In this document: piece after piece, positions 14,681-24,389 of the stretch | Position numbering within the stretch: position 1 is the first letter of the stretch | Layout of the letters: each line of letters starts with the position of its first letter | NCBI GenBank assembly: GCA_963752755.1 | Contig: CAVVZJ010000013.1 | Coordinates: 1-64,000, forward strand | Length of the DNA: 64,000 nt | DNA from: CAVVZJ01 sp963752755 | GTDB taxonomy: Bacteria > Planctomycetota > Planctomycetia > Isosphaerales > Isosphaeraceae | Reading direction: 5' to 3' | Position numbers and translations under genes: made by a program | Notes under the pieces: generated by a model | The model's input: the letters and a program-made list of their open reading frames with translations, nothing else | Databases searched by the model: none | What the model was told of the DNA's origin: nothing

Positions 14681-16839
14681 ATGGGGAGTCGGGGGGGCGG
14701 GGCCGTCCGGAAGGGCGTGCGCACGATTTTTGAGGGGGGAACGACCGCGGCGCTCGGCGACGGGCCGTTGCTGGAGCGGTATGTCGATCAGGGCGGCGAC
14801 GTGGGGGAGGCGGCGTTCGCGGCGCTGGTCGAGCGGCACGGGCCGATGGTCATGCGGGTCTGCCGGGGGGTGCTCCGGGAGACGCACGACGCGGACGACG
14901 CGTTTCAGGCGACGTTCCTGATCCTCGCCCGCAAGGCGTCCTCGATCCGGAAGCGGGGATCGGTCGCGAGCTGGCTCTACGGCGTGGCCCGTCGGGTCGC
15001 GGTCCGGGCGCGGGCCGAGCGGGCGAGGCGGATCGAGGTCGAGCGGCGGGGTGCGGCGATGGCGGGGGACGAGGCGCGGGGGACGAGGCCGATGGGGGTC
15101 GGGCCGGAGTTGCATGAGGAGGTCGATCGCCTGCCGGAGAAGTACCGGTCGGCGGTGGTGCTCTGCGACCTCGCGGGCCTGACGCACGAGGAAGCCGCCG
15201 GACAACTCGGGGTGCCGGTGGGCACGGTGAAAGTGCGGCTGATGCGGGCTCGGGGGCGGCTCCGGGGACGACTCGTGCGGCGAGGACTGGCGCCGGGCCT
15301 GGTCGCGGCCATCGCGGCGGGCCGGGCGGCGGCGATGCCGGCTCCGCTGGTGGAATCAACCGTTCAGGCCGCGATGCGGATCGCGGCGGGTCGGGCGGCG
15401 GCGGTCTCCGGGCCGATCGCCGCCCTCGTGGAAGGAGTGTTACGCGCCATGTTGTACGCCCGACTGAAGACCCTCGCCGCCCTGCTGACGGCCTCGTTGT
15501 CCCTCGTCGTCGTCTCGATGATCGCGCTGCCGAGGCCGGCCCATTCGGTCCCCGTCCCCGACCAACCGGAGCCGCCCCCCCAGGCCCCGGCACCTCCGAA
15601 GGTGGAAGAACGCGGACCGCAAACCGTGGCCGTCGAGACCCTCAAGAAGTCGAACTTCGACCAGACGACCAGTCAGCCGGGAAGCGTGCTGCCCTTCGCC
15701 TCGGTCGGCCTGTACCCCGGCGCCTCGGGAATGCTGAAGAGCCTGGAGGTGGACATCGGCGACGCCGTCAAGCGCGGGCAGGAGCTGGCGGTCGTGGACG
15801 TGCCGGAGGTGCGGGCGGAGCTGGAGCGGAGTCAGGCGCTGGTCGCGCAGGCGGAGGCTCAGGGGTTGAAGGCACTGTCCGGGCGCAATGTGGCAAAGGC
15901 GGCAGTCGCGGCGTCGGAGGCGCAGGTCAAGCTGGCTGAGGCCAGCTCCAAGGAAGCCGAGGCGAAGAGGACATACCGCGAGTCCGAAGTCGAGCGATAC
16001 AAGAAACTGGGTGCGTCAAAATCGATCGAGAGGGCGCTTGTGGACCAGGAAGTGAACCGCCTCCATGAGGCAATGGCTTATGAGGTGGAGAGTCAGGCGC
16101 GGGTCAAGACCGCCCAGGCCGAGTTGGAGACGGTCCGGGCGAAGCTCAAGGAGGCGGAGGCTGAGCGACAAGCGGCCAGGCGGGCGTTCGCCTCGCCCTG
16201 GCGGAGCAGCAACGGGCCGAGGAACGCGCGGCCTCGACCACGATCCGCTCGCCGCTGGACGGCTTCGTGACCGAGCGCAACGCCTCCCCCGGCGACTTCG
16301 TCCACGCCGCGACCGACGGCAACGCCCGCCCCTTGTTGACGATCGTCCGAGCCGACAAGGTGCGGATCACGGTCAAGGTCCCCGATCGCGACGTACCGCG
16401 GCTCGACCGCGGCGACCCGGCGACCATCCGGATCGACTCCCTCCCGGACCACGTCTATCACGGCAAGGTCGCACGCACCGCCTTCGCCATCGATCCCGAA
16501 GACCGGACTCTCCGGACCGAGATCGACCTGGACAACGCCGACGGCCGCTTGCGGCCCGGCCAGTACGGAAGCGTCGCGATCACCCTCCAGTCGCGGCCCG
16601 ACGTCCTCACGGTCCCGGCGTCGGCGTTCGTCGTGCGCGATCGGGATGCGGGAGGCGTCGTCTTTCGGGTGGTGGACGGGCATGCGGTCCGGACCCGGGT
16701 CAAGAGGGGCCAGGATAACGGCCGGCGCGTCGAGATTACGGAGGGGCTGAAGGAGGGCGAGACGGTCATCGTGTCGCCTGAGGTCAAGAAGATCATGGAC
16801 GGGCAGGAGGTCGAGCCGGCGAAGGATGAGGAGGGGTGA
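14681..16839 (+). CDS. ECF sigma factor fused to HlyD-type periplasmic adaptor, frameshifted
   Basis: The N-terminal 200 or so residues are an ECF sigma factor. Region 2 is seen in ETHDADDAFQATFLILARKA, and region 4 has a helix-turn-helix near GLTHEEAAGQLGVPVGTVK. After an Ala-rich linker comes a membrane helix (LAALLTASLSLVVVSMIAL). The remainder is a membrane-fusion-protein domain: a lipoyl half (GMLKSLEVDIGDAVKRGQEL), a long coiled coil (about 15,840-16,180), and then a second lipoyl/barrel half. The frame shifts at about 16191. The second part (SPLDGFVTERNASPGDFV...) ends at 16839. Such sigma factors with long C-terminal sensor or effector domains are typical of planctomycetes. No RND or ABC pump partner is adjacent. 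Physical linkage of transcription control and an efflux adaptor is the notable point. Confidence 0.8.
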
Positions 16840-16929
16840 AATCGCGTTGCGACTGCTGGACTCCTCGGGGATACTCTGCGTCGAAGGGCTTCGATGCGAC
16901 CGACGAAGGGATGACCCGGAGGGAGTCGG

Positions 16930-17498
16930 ATGGGGCCGAGACCGGCGCGGTGGTTCGGGGTGGCGGACGCCTTGATCCTGGTGGCGGCGACCGCGATCGG
17001 GCTGGCGCCGTTGTGTTCCACGGAGGTTCACGGGCGGGCGACCCCGTGGCGTTTGAACGCGCATGTGCAGGTGACGCTCGGAATCCGGGCGGCCACGCCG
17101 CTGCTGCTGGCCTGGTCGGCGGCCTCGTTGGTGTTGATGGGCCGTCGGCCGCGGCCGCCGATGCGGCGGGTGGCGCGGTGGCCGGGTTTCGCGGTCGGGG
17201 TCGCGGCGGTGGCGGGGGGGATCTTGTGTGTGCGACGCTCAACGTGCTGCCGCTCCTCTTCCCGAACGGGCCGACGCCGAGAGTCTACCGGGTCGTTGAC
17301 CTGCGGATCATCTCGTTTGCCAGCGGGCTGACGATCGACTCCGGGCTGCCGGTCGTCGGGGCCGGGATCGCGCTGATGCTGGCGGGACACTGGAGGCGAC
17401 CGCGTGGCTGGCCGGATCGCTTCGGGCGGATCGTGGGCGGTGGCTGGCTTGTGGTCCTCGTATTCCAGTTCGTGGGTGTGGCGTTGAGGGGCATCTGA
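16930..17498 (+). CDS. multi-pass membrane protein, frameshifted
   Basis: The ATG at 16930 gives a hydrophobic protein. Membrane segments are seen at ADALILVAATAIGLAPL, IRAATPLLLAWSAASLVLM and PGFAVGVAAVAGGILC. A one-base shift near the G-run at 17214-17222 is needed to continue with ATLNVLPLLFPNGPTPRVYR. Two more segments (VVGAGIALMLAGHW and GGWLVVLVFQFVGVAL) lead to the stop at 17498. The joined product has about 190 residues and five membrane helices. I do not recognise the family. It sits between the sigma-HlyD gene and a small secreted protein on the same strand. Confidence 0.6.
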
Positions 17499-17552
17499 GT
17501 CGCCAAGTGGGCCGGTGGCGGGCCGGGAGGTCGGCCGGCCCGGGGGAGGTGG

Positions 17553-17963
17553 ATGATGAGGCGGACCCTGGTCGCGGTGTTCGTTGTTGGCTTCGGGTGG
17601 CTCGCGGGACGGGGCATGGGCCAGGAGGTCACGCTGGAGTCGGCGCCGCCGGTGGTGGTGAAGACGGTGCCGGCAGCAGGGACGGGGGAGGTTGATCCGG
17701 GGCTGACGGAGATCGAGGTGACGTACAGCAAGGACATGGCGGACGGGAGCTGGTCGTGGTCCACGCTCAGCCAGGACAGCTTTCCGGAGACGCCGGGCAA
17801 GCCGAAGTACCGGGAGGACCGGCGGACGTGCGTGCTGCCGGTGAAGCTCCAGCCGGGCAAGACGTATGCGATCTGGCTCAACAGCCAGCGGTTCCGCAAC
17901 TTCAAGGATTCGGAGGGAAGGCCGGCGGTGCCGTACCTGCTGGTGTTCAAGACCAAGGGGTGA
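17553..17963 (+). CDS. small secreted Ig-like domain protein
   Basis: The protein has 136 residues. It has a signal peptide (TLVAVFVVGFGWLAGRGMG) and one bacterial Ig-like (Big_5/SbsA-type) domain. Typical elements are VVVKTVPAAGTGEVDPGLTE, IEVTYSKDMADGSWSW and LPVKLQPGKTYAIWLNS. These domains are carried on exported or surface proteins and usually have structural or binding roles. It lies 54 bases after the membrane-protein gene on the same strand and is convergent with the TIM-barrel gene that follows. Confidence 0.8.
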   Translation: MMRRTLVAVFVVGFGWLAGRGMGQEVTLESAPPVVVKTVPAAGTGEVDPGLTEIEVTYSKDMADGSWSWSTLSQDSFPETPGKPKYREDRRTCVLPVKLQPGKTYAIWLNSQRFRNFKDSEGRPAVPYLLVFKTKG

Positions 17964-18043
17964 GCGGGGTCGGGATCGCCCGTTCAATGGTCGATGGACC
18001 AGGCGAAGAAGCCCTTCAGGATCGACCCTCGGCCATGCGGCCA

Positions 18044-18946
18044 TTAATCGCGGTCGGGGGTCTGGTCGGGCAGCCGATCGACGAGGCGTTGCAGACCCTC
18101 CAGGTTGGCCCGGAGGCGGGTCTCGGCGTCCTCGTCGGTGTGGTTGAGGATGCCGACGGGTCCGCGCCAGCCGCTGGAGCGGATGGCCTGGAGGAGGCGG
18201 AGATCCTCGGAGCCCTGGCCGAGGATGAGGATCTTGTGGCCGGACTGGTCGGCGTCGGGGGTCATGCCGTTGAGGTTGAGGGCGAGGAGGTGGGGCTTCA
18301 TCGCGGCGAGGAGGGCGTCGAAGCGGGCGAGGTGGTCGTGGCCGTGGTGGAGATTATAGACGATGCCGACGTTGGGCATCTTGAGGGCGTCGATGATGGC
18401 GAGCTGATTCTCGGGCTCGCCGAACCAGCCGCCGTGGTTGTAGAGGGCGACGGGACAGCCGATCCTGGCGGCGGCCTCGGCGATCGGTCGGACGCGGGCG
18501 GCCTCGGCGGCGACGCGGGTCTGCTGCTCCTCGGGTGAGTGTGTCGGCTCGCCGCCGCCGGGGACCCAGAGCTGGGGGTGGAGGTCGTGTTTGGCGAGGG
18601 CGTCGAGGAAGAAGCGGGCGTCCTTGTCGAGCGTGGCGGGGAACCAGAGGGCGGTCAATTCGATCTGGTGACGCTTGAGGGCAGCCAGCTCGTCGTCGAA
18701 CTGGGGGAGGTGCTCGGCGCGCCAGTCGTAGGCGAAGCGGTGGATGCCGAGGCGCTCCAGCATGGCGGCGCGTTCCTCGGGGGAACGCTTCCTGGCATCG
18801 AAGGGAACGATGCACCAGGCGACGAGGTTGGAGCGATCGAAGAGGTCGCCGTGGGCAGTGGTGGTGGGGAGGGGATCGTCAGCGGCGCGGGCGGGAAGGG
18901 GCGAGACGAGGAGAAACGGGAGGAGGGCCAGGGTCGTCATCGGCAT
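18044..18946 (-). CDS. secreted sugar-isomerase-like TIM-barrel protein
   Basis: I chose ATG 18946, preceded by GGGAG, because it begins directly with a signal peptide (TTLALLPFLLVSPLPARA). The mature part is a xylose-isomerase-like (AP endonuclease 2) TIM barrel of about 280 residues. Visible elements are LGIHRFAYDWRAEHLP, an acidic/His segment NHGGWFGEP, VGIVYNLHHGHDHLARF and NLNGMTPD. Planctomycetes carry many exported members of this superfamily, and their substrates are mostly unknown. It ends convergently with the Ig-like gene. Enzymatic activity is inferred from the fold only. Confidence 0.75.
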   Translation of the reverse strand: MPMTTLALLPFLLVSPLPARAADDPLPTTTAHGDLFDRSNLVAWCIVPFDARKRSPEERAAMLERLGIHRFAYDWRAEHLPQFDDELAALKRHQIELTALWFPATLDKDARFFLDALAKHDLHPQLWVPGGGEPTHSPEEQQTRVAAEAARVRPIAEAAARIGCPVALYNHGGWFGEPENQLAIIDALKMPNVGIVYNLHHGHDHLARFDALLAAMKPHLLALNLNGMTPDADQSGHKILILGQGSEDLRLLQAIRSSGWRGPVGILNHTDEDAETRLRANLEGLQRLVDRLPDQTPDRD

Positions 18947-19116
18947 CGGAGAGGCTCCCGCGGGGTCCTGTTCGGGTGGGGAGGCGCCATTATTCCACAA
19001 GTGGAGTCGGGACGCAGGAGGGCAGACGGCGGCGGGGCTTCGGCCCGGGGGTTGCAGGAGTGTCGAGGGCGTGGGCGGGTAAGACGTGCCCACAAGGCCG
19101 GGAGGGAAGGAAGGTC

Positions 19117-19728
19117 ATGGGGCAGGCGACGGAGGAGAAGGCGGCCGAGGTGGTTGATGCCACGCAGGGAGTCGGACCGTTGCTGGAGCGGGATTACTCG
19201 GGGGTGATCACCGGGTCGGAGTGTACGCCGGAGCAGATCGGGGCGATGCTGTGCGAGCACTTCGAGGCGTTCGCGCCCGCGGAGACGGCGGTCTTCGAGC
19301 GCGGAAGCGGAGGGGACGGGAAGCTTCAGATCGGCGACGAGCTGGATATCCGGATCGCCCTTCAAGGCGGTTGCCGGGTGCGGGTGGTGCATCAGGATGA
19401 GCGGAGCCTCACCTTGCGGACCCTGGAGGGCCACCCGGAGGCCGGTCGGATCACGTTCGGGGCCGATTGCGACGACGCGGGGCGGTTGACGTTCCGCATC
19501 CGGAGTCGGACGCGAGCCAGCGGCTACCTGAGTTATCTGGGCTATCTCGTGCTGGGCAAGCAGATGCAGTCGCGTTGCTGGATCCGGTTCATCGACCGGA
19601 TGGCGGCGCGTTGCGGCGGCGAGATCGAGGGCTCGATCCGCGTGAGGACGCGGAAAGTCGAGGAGGAGGAGAGCGATCGCAAAGGGCACGATGAACCAAC
19701 GTTCCGTTGCGGCGTCGGTGATGGCTGA
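19117..19728 (+). CDS. DUF1990-like protein
   Basis: The start is ATG 19117 with AAGGAAGG just upstream; the product has 203 residues. It resembles the following gene's DUF1990 product in having a VRVVHQDERSLTLRTLEGHPE strand pattern, then a LTFRIRSRTR segment and a hydrophobic SYLGYLVLGKQMQ helix. The two look like diverged tandem paralogues with an SRPBCC-like fold, which usually binds a hydrophobic ligand. Function is unknown. The downstream gene starts inside its 3' end, so the two are probably co-expressed. Confidence 0.65.
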   Translation: MGQATEEKAAEVVDATQGVGPLLERDYSGVITGSECTPEQIGAMLCEHFEAFAPAETAVFERGSGGDGKLQIGDELDIRIALQGGCRVRVVHQDERSLTLRTLEGHPEAGRITFGADCDDAGRLTFRIRSRTRASGYLSYLGYLVLGKQMQSRCWIRFIDRMAARCGGEIEGSIRVRTRKVEEEESDRKGHDEPTFRCGVGDG

Positions 19729-20433
19729 GCGGGAGCCGTGGCGGTTCGGTCGGGGATGGTCGGAGGGCGAGCTGAAGGCGTTCCTCGACACCCTGAAGGA
19801 CCGCCCGGTCAACTTCGATGAGCCGCCCGAACGCATGACTGCCGCCAACGGCTGGACCATCGACGGCGATCGCGCCAGCATCGGCCACGAGCCGGAGGGG
19901 CCGCCGGTCGTCGCGGGGCCGTTCGCCCGCGCAGGCAGGCGATCATCAATTATGACTTCTCAGACCCGAGGATCGTGGTTGGCCATTTCGACCCGGAGGT
20001 GCCGCTCGAAGGGCGGAACATGCTACTGGAGTTGAAGGTGATGGGCTTCCGGTTCCTCAGCGGCGTGCGGGTGCGGAAGGTCCGCGAGGGGGTCGAGCAC
20101 GACACGTCGCACTTCGGGTTCCGCTACGACACGCTGGCCGGCCACATCGAGCGGGGGTTCGAGTGGTTCCTGCTGACGAAGGACCACGCCACCGGCGAGA
20201 TCGACTTCCGAATCGAGGCCCACTGGCGACTGGGCGACTTCCCGAGCTGGTGGAGCCGGCTGGGTTTCCTTGTGATCGGCAACCGCTACCGGGCCATCTG
20301 GCGCCACCGCGCACCCGAGCGCCTGCGACGCCTGGCCCACCAGCCGGAGGCCGAGCCGATCGCCACGCCTGGCACGCTGGCCCACCGGGGCGACGAATCA
20401 CCCCGGCGGACCGATCCGAAGCCGGATCTGTAG
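19691..20433 (+). CDS. DUF1990 family protein, frameshifted
   Basis: The first part has the family's RFGRGWSEGELKAFL start. At about 19932 one base is missing or added. The other frame continues ARQAIINYDFSDPRIVVGHF, then MLLELKVMGFRFLSGVRVRK, YDTLAGHIERGFEWFL and WWSRLGFLVIGNRYR, to the stop at 20433. The joined product has about 247 residues. The start could instead be ATG 19721, which overlaps the upstream stop by only eight bases. DUF1990 proteins are widespread and uncharacterised. The pair of paralogues lies directly before the fhc locus but is not obviously part of it. Confidence 0.7.
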
Positions 20434-20439
20434 CGCGGC

Positions 20440-20700
20440 TCAATCGGAGCCGTGGAGGCGGACGATCTTGTTATAGGTGCCGAGCAGCAAGATGGTGGAG
20501 GTCCAGTGGCCGACGAAGATGGCGTCGGTCTTGCGACCGGTAAGGTAGAGGCCGGCGGCCAGACCGGCGGAGCCGAAGGCCAGACTGAGGTAGAAACCGG
20601 AGGGGACCTGGCTGGTGAAGTGTTCGATCCGCTTCGTCAGCACACCTTCCTCGTGCTGGCCTGGCTGGACGCTGTAATCGGCGAAATCGGCGCGTGTCAT
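20440..20700 (-). CDS. small conserved-looking membrane protein
   Basis: The product has 86 residues and begins MTRADFADYSVQPGQHEEGV. It has a soluble N-terminal third followed by two membrane segments (FYLSLAFGSAGLAAGLYLTG and FVGHWTSTILLLGTYNKIV). The gene is divergent from fhcB, sharing a 146-base intergenic region with it. I do not recognise a named family. Codon usage and the clean hydrophobic pattern support it as real. Confidence 0.65.
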   Translation of the reverse strand: MTRADFADYSVQPGQHEEGVLTKRIEHFTSQVPSGFYLSLAFGSAGLAAGLYLTGRKTDAIFVGHWTSTILLLGTYNKIVRLHGSD

Positions 20701-20773
20701 TGGCGAGGACTCCGTATCCTTGGGCGGAAGACGGTCCGCGCCGGTCGAGTGCAGCAAGGGACATGCCGGGAGC

Positions 20774-20802
20774 CAGACAAAGTGGGGCCGGGCCGTTACA
20801 AT
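20774..20802 (+). promoter_or_regulatory. candidate promoter of the fhc operon
   Basis: CAGACA at 20774-20779 and TACAAT at 20797-20802 are separated by 17 bases. The -35 box keeps GACA and the -10 box matches five of six. The predicted start point lies about 35 bases before the fhcB ATG at 20847. No riboswitch-like structure is evident in this short leader. Confidence 0.5.
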
Positions 20803-20846
20803 GCGGGTCGGACGACCAGCCCCGACCCGAAGCGATCTTTCCCACG

Positions 20847-22154
20847 ATGAACCCCGACCCCGCCACGATCGAGGACGCGACGTGCCTGGCCTGCGGCTGC
20901 CTCTGCGATGACATCGCGCTGCGGGTCGAGGGCGGCCGGATCGTCGAGGCACGCAACGCCTGCCCAATCGGTCACGCCTGGTTCCTCGCCGACCGGACGC
21001 GGGGCGATCGCCCGGCGGCGACGATCGACGGCCAACCGGCCGCCGTCGAGGCTGCCTTGGCCCGGGCAGCCGAGATCCTGGCCGTGGCACGATCACCACT
21101 GGTGATGGGCCTGACCCGCACCACGATCGAGGCGCAGGCGGCGGCCGTCGCGATCGCCGACCGGATCGGGGCGACGATCGACCCCTTCGGCCCGTCGGCG
21201 GGGCTGGCGGCCTTCCAGCGGGTCGGGCGGGTCACGGCCACTCTGGGCGAAGTGAAAAATCGTGCGGATGTGATCGTTTTCTGGGGCGTCGATCCGTTGA
21301 CGACCCATCCGCGGCACGGCGAGCGTTACTCGATCGAGCCGCGGGGTCGGTTCGTGCCGGAGGGCCGGGCGGGACGGTTCGTGGTGGTGGTCGATGCGAG
21401 GCGGACGGCAACGGCGGAGAAGGCCGACCTGTTCATAGGGTTGGAGGCGGAACGTCAGCAAACGGCTCTGTCGGCCTTGAGGGCGATTGTGCGGGGGGCC
21501 CGGGTCGAGGAGGGACGGGTCGAGGCGTCGGTGGGTGTCGGGTTCGCGACACTTCGGGAACTGGCCGGACACCTCAGGTCGGCCCACTATGGGGTCTTGT
21601 TCTTTGGCGAGGGACCGGGCGGGCCGGCGTGCATCGAGGCGGCACTGGCGCTGGTGCGTGACCTGAACGCGGTCGGGTCGGGGCGCTTCGTGGCCTTGAC
21701 GCTGGGCGGGCCGGGGAATGCGTCGGGGGCGGAGGCGGTCCTGGCATGGCAGGCGGCGTCGGCGCGGTCGTGCGACTTCAGCCGGGGGTACCCGCGGTTC
21801 CTGCCAGGCGAGGCGACAGCCGAATCCCGACTCTTCCGCGGCGAGGCGGACGCGGCCTTGATCGTTGCGGATGAACCGAGGGATTGGCTCTCGGCCGCGG
21901 CGCTGGAGCGACTGGCTCGCATCCCGACAGTGGTCATCGCGCCGGACGCCACCGAGGCCGCACGCGACGCCACGGTGGGCTTGATGTCGGCCGTCGCGGG
22001 CATCCACTCCGGGGGGACCGTGATGCGGTGCGATGGCGTCTCGCTGCCGCTCCGGCCGGCGATGGAAACGGAGGTGGGGACGGATCACCAACTGTTGACG
22101 TTGCTTGATGCCGAATTGCGAGGTGTTGCCGTGGCCGAGGTGAAGAGCCGATGA
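20847..22154 (+). CDS. fhcB: formyltransferase/hydrolase complex subunit B
   Basis: The protein has 435 residues and is homologous to the B subunit of formylmethanofuran dehydrogenase. In methylotrophs and planctomycetes this subunit belongs to the FhcABCD complex, which converts formyl-H4MPT to formate without redox chemistry. The N-terminus carries a cysteine cluster, C13-x2-C16-x-C18-x-C20 followed by DD, related to the iron-sulfur motif of the archaeal enzyme. Further segments are VIVFWGVDPLTTHPRH, GRFVVVVDARRTATA and ADLFIGLEAE, typical of the molybdopterin-oxidoreductase fold. The gene is intact, starts the operon and overlaps fhcA by four bases (ATGA). Confidence 0.92.
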   Translation: MNPDPATIEDATCLACGCLCDDIALRVEGGRIVEARNACPIGHAWFLADRTRGDRPAATIDGQPAAVEAALARAAEILAVARSPLVMGLTRTTIEAQAAAVAIADRIGATIDPFGPSAGLAAFQRVGRVTATLGEVKNRADVIVFWGVDPLTTHPRHGERYSIEPRGRFVPEGRAGRFVVVVDARRTATAEKADLFIGLEAERQQTALSALRAIVRGARVEEGRVEASVGVGFATLRELAGHLRSAHYGVLFFGEGPGGPACIEAALALVRDLNAVGSGRFVALTLGGPGNASGAEAVLAWQAASARSCDFSRGYPRFLPGEATAESRLFRGEADAALIVADEPRDWLSAAALERLARIPTVVIAPDATEAARDATVGLMSAVAGIHSGGTVMRCDGVSLPLRPAMETEVGTDHQLLTLLDAELRGVAVAEVKSR

Positions 22155-23852
22155 CCATGCTTCGGATTGCCGGAGGGCGGGTGATCGACCCGGCGCACGG
22201 GGTCGATGCGGTGCGCGACATCTGGATCGAGGGCGGGCGGGTGGTGGCCGCGCCGGCTGATCCGGGGGCGAGGGCCGACCGGACGATTGATGCGCGGGGC
22301 TATGTCGTGATGCCGGGCGGCGTGGATGTGCATTGTCACATAGCCGGGGGGAAGGTCAATGCGGCGAGGATGATGAGGCCTGAAGAGGCGCGGGAGGGTG
22401 GGGCGTTGCCGCGGAGCGAGGGGAGGAGGTCGGGGGCGTTGGGGAGCGTGCCGACGACGTTCGCGACCGGATACAAGTACGCGGGTCTCGGGTACACGAT
22501 GGCTCTCGACGCGGCGATCCCGCCGATGGGAGCGAGGCATGCGCATCATGAGTTTGGCGATACCCCGGCGATCGACAAAGCGATGCTGGTGCTGATGGGA
22601 AATAACCACTATGTGATGGATCGTATCCGCATGGGCGAGCGGGGGCGGCTCCGGGATTACGTCGCCTGGCTGCTGGGGGCCACGAGGGCTTACGGGGTGA
22701 AGGTGGTCAACCCCGGCGGGATCGAGCGTTGGAAGCAAGGGGCCGGCAACGTCGCCGCGCTCGATGACGAGGTGCCGCATTTCGGTGTGACGCCGCGGCA
22801 GATCCTGGGCGAGCTGGCGAGGGCGGTCGATGAGCTGGGCTTGCCGCATCCGGTTCACGTCCACGGCTTGAACCTCGGCCTGCCGGGTAACGTGGACACA
22901 ACGCTTGAACTTCTCAAGGCCCTCGACGGCCACCGCGCCCACCTGGCGCATATCCAGTTCCACAGCTACGGAGGCCGCTTCGACGACGTGGGCTCGATCG
23001 CATCGGCGGTGCCGATGCTGGCCGATTATGTGAACGAGCACGAGAATCTGACTGTTGATGTCGGACAGGTCCTCTTCGGCGAGACGACGAGCATGACGGC
23101 CGACGGGCCAGTCGGGCAGTATCTTCAGAGGGTGACGGGGCGGAAGTGGTGCAGCCACGACATCGAGATGGAGACGGGATGCGGCATCGTGCCGATCACG
23201 TATGAGGATCGGAATTATGTCCACGGCTTGCAGTGGGCGATCGGGCTGGAGTGGTACTTGCGGGTGGACGACCCGTGGAAGGTGGCGATGAGCACCGATC
23301 ATCCCAACGGCGGGTCGTTCCTGGCGTATCCGCAGATCATCGCCTTGCTCATGGAGAAGAACCGGCGTGACGAAATGCTGAGCCGTTTGCCGGAAAAGGT
23401 GCGGGCGCGGTCGGGCCTGGGGGAGATCGCGCGGGAGTACACGCTCTCGGAGATCGCCGTCATCACGAGGGCGGGACCGGCGAGAATGCTGGGTCTGGAG
23501 CGGAAGGGGCATCTCGGGGTCGGGGCCGACGGGGACGTGACGATCTATGCGCCGGGGGAGGACAGGGAGAAGATGTTCGCGATGCCGCGTTACGTGATCA
23601 AGTCGGGCGAGGTGCTGGTGGACGACGGGGAGTTGAGGGCATCGCCCGCGGGGAGGACGCTGGCGGTCGCACCGGAGTATGATGGGGCGGTCGTGGCATC
23701 GGTGCGCGGATTGGTTCGAGGAGGAGGCGTCGATCCGGTTCGCGAATTTCGGGGCCGGGGAGGCGGAGGTGGAGGTTGTCGAGGTCGAAGAGATCTTCAC
23801 GCGTGTGGATGAAGGCCATGCGTCGGATGCGACTGCTCGATCGGTGGGCTGA
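22151..23852 (+). CDS. fhcA: formyltransferase/hydrolase complex subunit A, frameshifted near 3' end
   Basis: This is the amidohydrolase subunit, which hydrolyses formylmethanofuran to formate in the Fhc complex. The metal site is visible as H61-x-H63 in GGVDVHCHIAGGKVN. It is followed by PHPVHVHGLNLGLPGNV, HLAHIQFHSYGG and MSTDHPNGGSF, all typical of FhcA/FmdA. The N-terminal 520 or so residues are in one frame. At about 23706 a one-base shift is needed to reach the expected tail WFEEEASIRFANFGAGEAEV, ending at TGA 23850-23852. Without the shift the end becomes an unrelated Gly/Arg-rich run. It overlaps fhcB upstream. The next small ORF begins at its stop (TGATG). Confidence 0.9.
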
Positions 23853-24151
23853 TGGCCGCCCTGGTGATCCTGGCGCTGGATTGCGCCGTCGTTGCGGCAG
23901 CTGTTCCTGGGCGGGTACGAGGGATTCTTCTGTCGGTGACGGGCGGGTTCCTGACGGCGAATGTCCTCGGATTCGGGTGCCTCCGCCGGTCGTTACGCGA
24001 GATCGAGAGCCCGCATTTCCTCGCGGGCTTTGTGGCGGCGGGGTTCCTGGCGCTGGTCGCCTACGAGGTGCGCTCTCCGAGTCTTTACCCTCGACGAGTT
24101 CAGCTCGTCCTCGGCATCGACCTCGGCGTTCCAATCCCGTGGATCTGTTGA
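23852..24151 (+). CDS. small membrane protein between fhcA and fhcD
   Basis: The ATG overlaps the corrected fhcA stop. The product has 99 residues with three hydrophobic segments (ALVILALDCAVVAAAVPG, ILLSVTGGFLTANVLGFG and FLAGFVAAGFLALVAYEV). The C-terminus after about residue 80 is less convincing. A further hydrophobic stretch (QFIIALAGGWLWRWAAG at about 24261-24311) lies downstream in a different frame, so the true protein may be longer and broken by another indel. I do not recognise the family. The usual fhc order has no gene here. Confidence 0.42.
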   Translation: MAALVILALDCAVVAAAVPGRVRGILLSVTGGFLTANVLGFGCLRRSLREIESPHFLAGFVAAGFLALVAYEVRSPSLYPRRVQLVLGIDLGVPIPWIC

Positions 24152-24389
24152 TGTCACTGATTCCCGCGTCGGGTGTTCATGGGCATCTGGGAGATTCGTC
24201 CAGGATGTGGATGGTTCCTGCGGGACGTCGCCTTGCTGTCCGTGACGCTGGCGAGTCCCGCAGTTCATCATCGCTCTCGCGGGGGGCTGGCTCTGGCGTT
24301 GGGCGGCCGGGAGGCGAGGGCGTCGCGTCGGTGGAGAGTCGCCGCGGTCGCCGGAGGTCGTTTGAGAAGGCTGCGGGAGCAGGAGATCG

